From an uncultured Oscillospiraceae bacterium (GTDB lineage: Bacteria; Bacillota; Clostridia; Oscillospirales; Oscillospiraceae), in the NCBI GenBank assembly GCA_934591815.1, contig CAKTPV010000048.1:1-5850 (forward strand): a stretch of DNA of 5,850 nt, given 5' to 3'. The position numbers and the translations under genes are program-made. The notes under the pieces were generated by a model. It did not search any database, was not told the origin of the DNA, and saw only the letters and a list, made by a program, of their open reading frames with translations. Every line of letters begins with the position of its first letter. Positions within the stretch are counted from its first letter, which is position 1. Below are positions 5,469-5,850 of the stretch, piece after piece.

Positions 5469-5692
5469 TGTTCCGCGTGGGACGTGTACCTTGTAAATTA
5501 AACAACGAACGAAACGAAAAGCACCAGACGGGAGCGCGAGAGAGCTTGTGAAAACGGGCTAAGGAGCGCAACTGAAAAGACTTGGTGGAGCCGGGTTAAG
5601 TCAATTACCGGCGAAGCTAAGTATAAAAAGTTTTAAGCTATGACAAATAGCTCTGTAAAGATTAGCTCGGCGGAGACGCCGTGTTGATACGA
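5469..5692 (+). other. rRNA operon leader (pre-16S transcribed spacer)
   Basis: Transcribed from P1/P2 and removed during 16S maturation. It can form local hairpins: GCCGG/CCGGC at 5590-5594 with 5608-5612; AGCTAT/ATAGCT at 5636-5641 with 5647-5652, loop GACAA; and CGGCG-GAGA-CGCCG at 5668-5681, capped by a GNRA-type loop and ending 11 bases before 16S. Weak boxA-like strings, possible antitermination signals, are GCTTGTGAAAAC around 5544-5554 and GCTCTGTAAAG at 5650-5660; neither is a clean match. The RNase III stem partner would lie after 16S, outside the window. Confidence 0.65.
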
Positions 5693-5850
5693 TTTATAGA
5701 GAGTTTGATCCTGGCTCAGGACGAACGCTGGCGGCGTGCTTAACACATGCAAGTCGAACGAGAATCTGTGGAACGAGGATTCGTCCAAGTGAAGCAGAGG
5801 ACAGTGGCGGACGGGTGAGTAACGCGTGAGGAACCTGCCTTTCAGAGGGG
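5693..5850 (+). rRNA. 16S ribosomal RNA, 5' portion (continues past window)
   Basis: The universal bacterial 5' sequence AGAGTTTGATCCTGGCTCAG begins at 5700, equivalent to E. coli position 8, which puts the mature end at about 5693. It is followed by the conserved GACGAACGCTGGCGGCGTGC, TTAACACATGCAAGTCGAACG, a V1 loop, then AGTGGCGGACGGGTGAGTAA. The V1 region (GAGAATCTGTGGAACGAGGATTC) and the GAGGAACCTGCCTTTCAGAGGGG ending look like Oscillospiraceae. The gene runs away from the tRNA and sigma genes. 16S certain; family placement is from memory. Confidence 0.97.

Overview
The window looks like a chromosomal segment from a GC-rich anaerobic Firmicute, most likely a gut member of the Oscillospiraceae (clostridial cluster IV). 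The basis is the first ~158 nt of a 16S rRNA gene at the right edge, whose V1 region and the 'GTGAGTAACGCGTGAGGAACCTG' neighbourhood read like that family, plus strong AGGAGG-type ribosome binding sites and an ECF sigma factor paired with a DUF4179-type anti-sigma protein. The family placement comes from memory of 16S sequences, not from a search.

Layout. (1) 1-3000, plus strand: the end of a three-subunit molybdenum hydroxylase operon in the order xdhA (molybdopterin subunit, 5' end outside the window), xdhB (FAD subunit), xdhC (2x[2Fe-2S] subunit). The genes are tightly packed: the xdhB RBS overlaps the xdhA stop, and xdhB and xdhC overlap in TAATG. Electrons would pass from the Mo centre in XdhA through two Fe-S clusters in XdhC to FAD in XdhB. 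(2) 3011-3044: a GC-rich hairpin between convergent genes. Its T-rich tail is on the minus-strand side, so it mainly terminates the next operon. (3) 3061-4772, minus strand: an ECF sigma factor and an overlapping membrane anti-sigma factor, preceded by a good candidate ECF-type (autoregulated) promoter, TGCAAC-N17-CGTT. (4) 4892-4965, minus strand: tRNA-Gln(CTG) with encoded CCA, a near-perfect housekeeping promoter and its own terminator. That terminator separates it from the ECF promoter only a few bases further on. (5) 5015-5692: a gene-free stretch that ends in the control region of a ribosomal RNA operon on the plus strand. It holds a perfect 11-bp-arm dyad, tandem promoters P1 and P2 (both with extended -10 elements) and a ~220-nt leader with several hairpins. 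(6) 5693-5850: start of the 16S rRNA gene.

The window is therefore three unrelated housekeeping or regulatory units side by side: purine-type molybdenum hydroxylase, cell-envelope signalling, and translation RNA. I found no mobile element, CRISPR array, phage gene or clearly new multi-gene system. The parts most worth following up are the ECF/anti-sigma pair with its self-promoter and adjacent palindrome, the dyad upstream of the rRNA promoters, and the Gln that replaces a substrate-binding Glu in the XdhA active-site motif.
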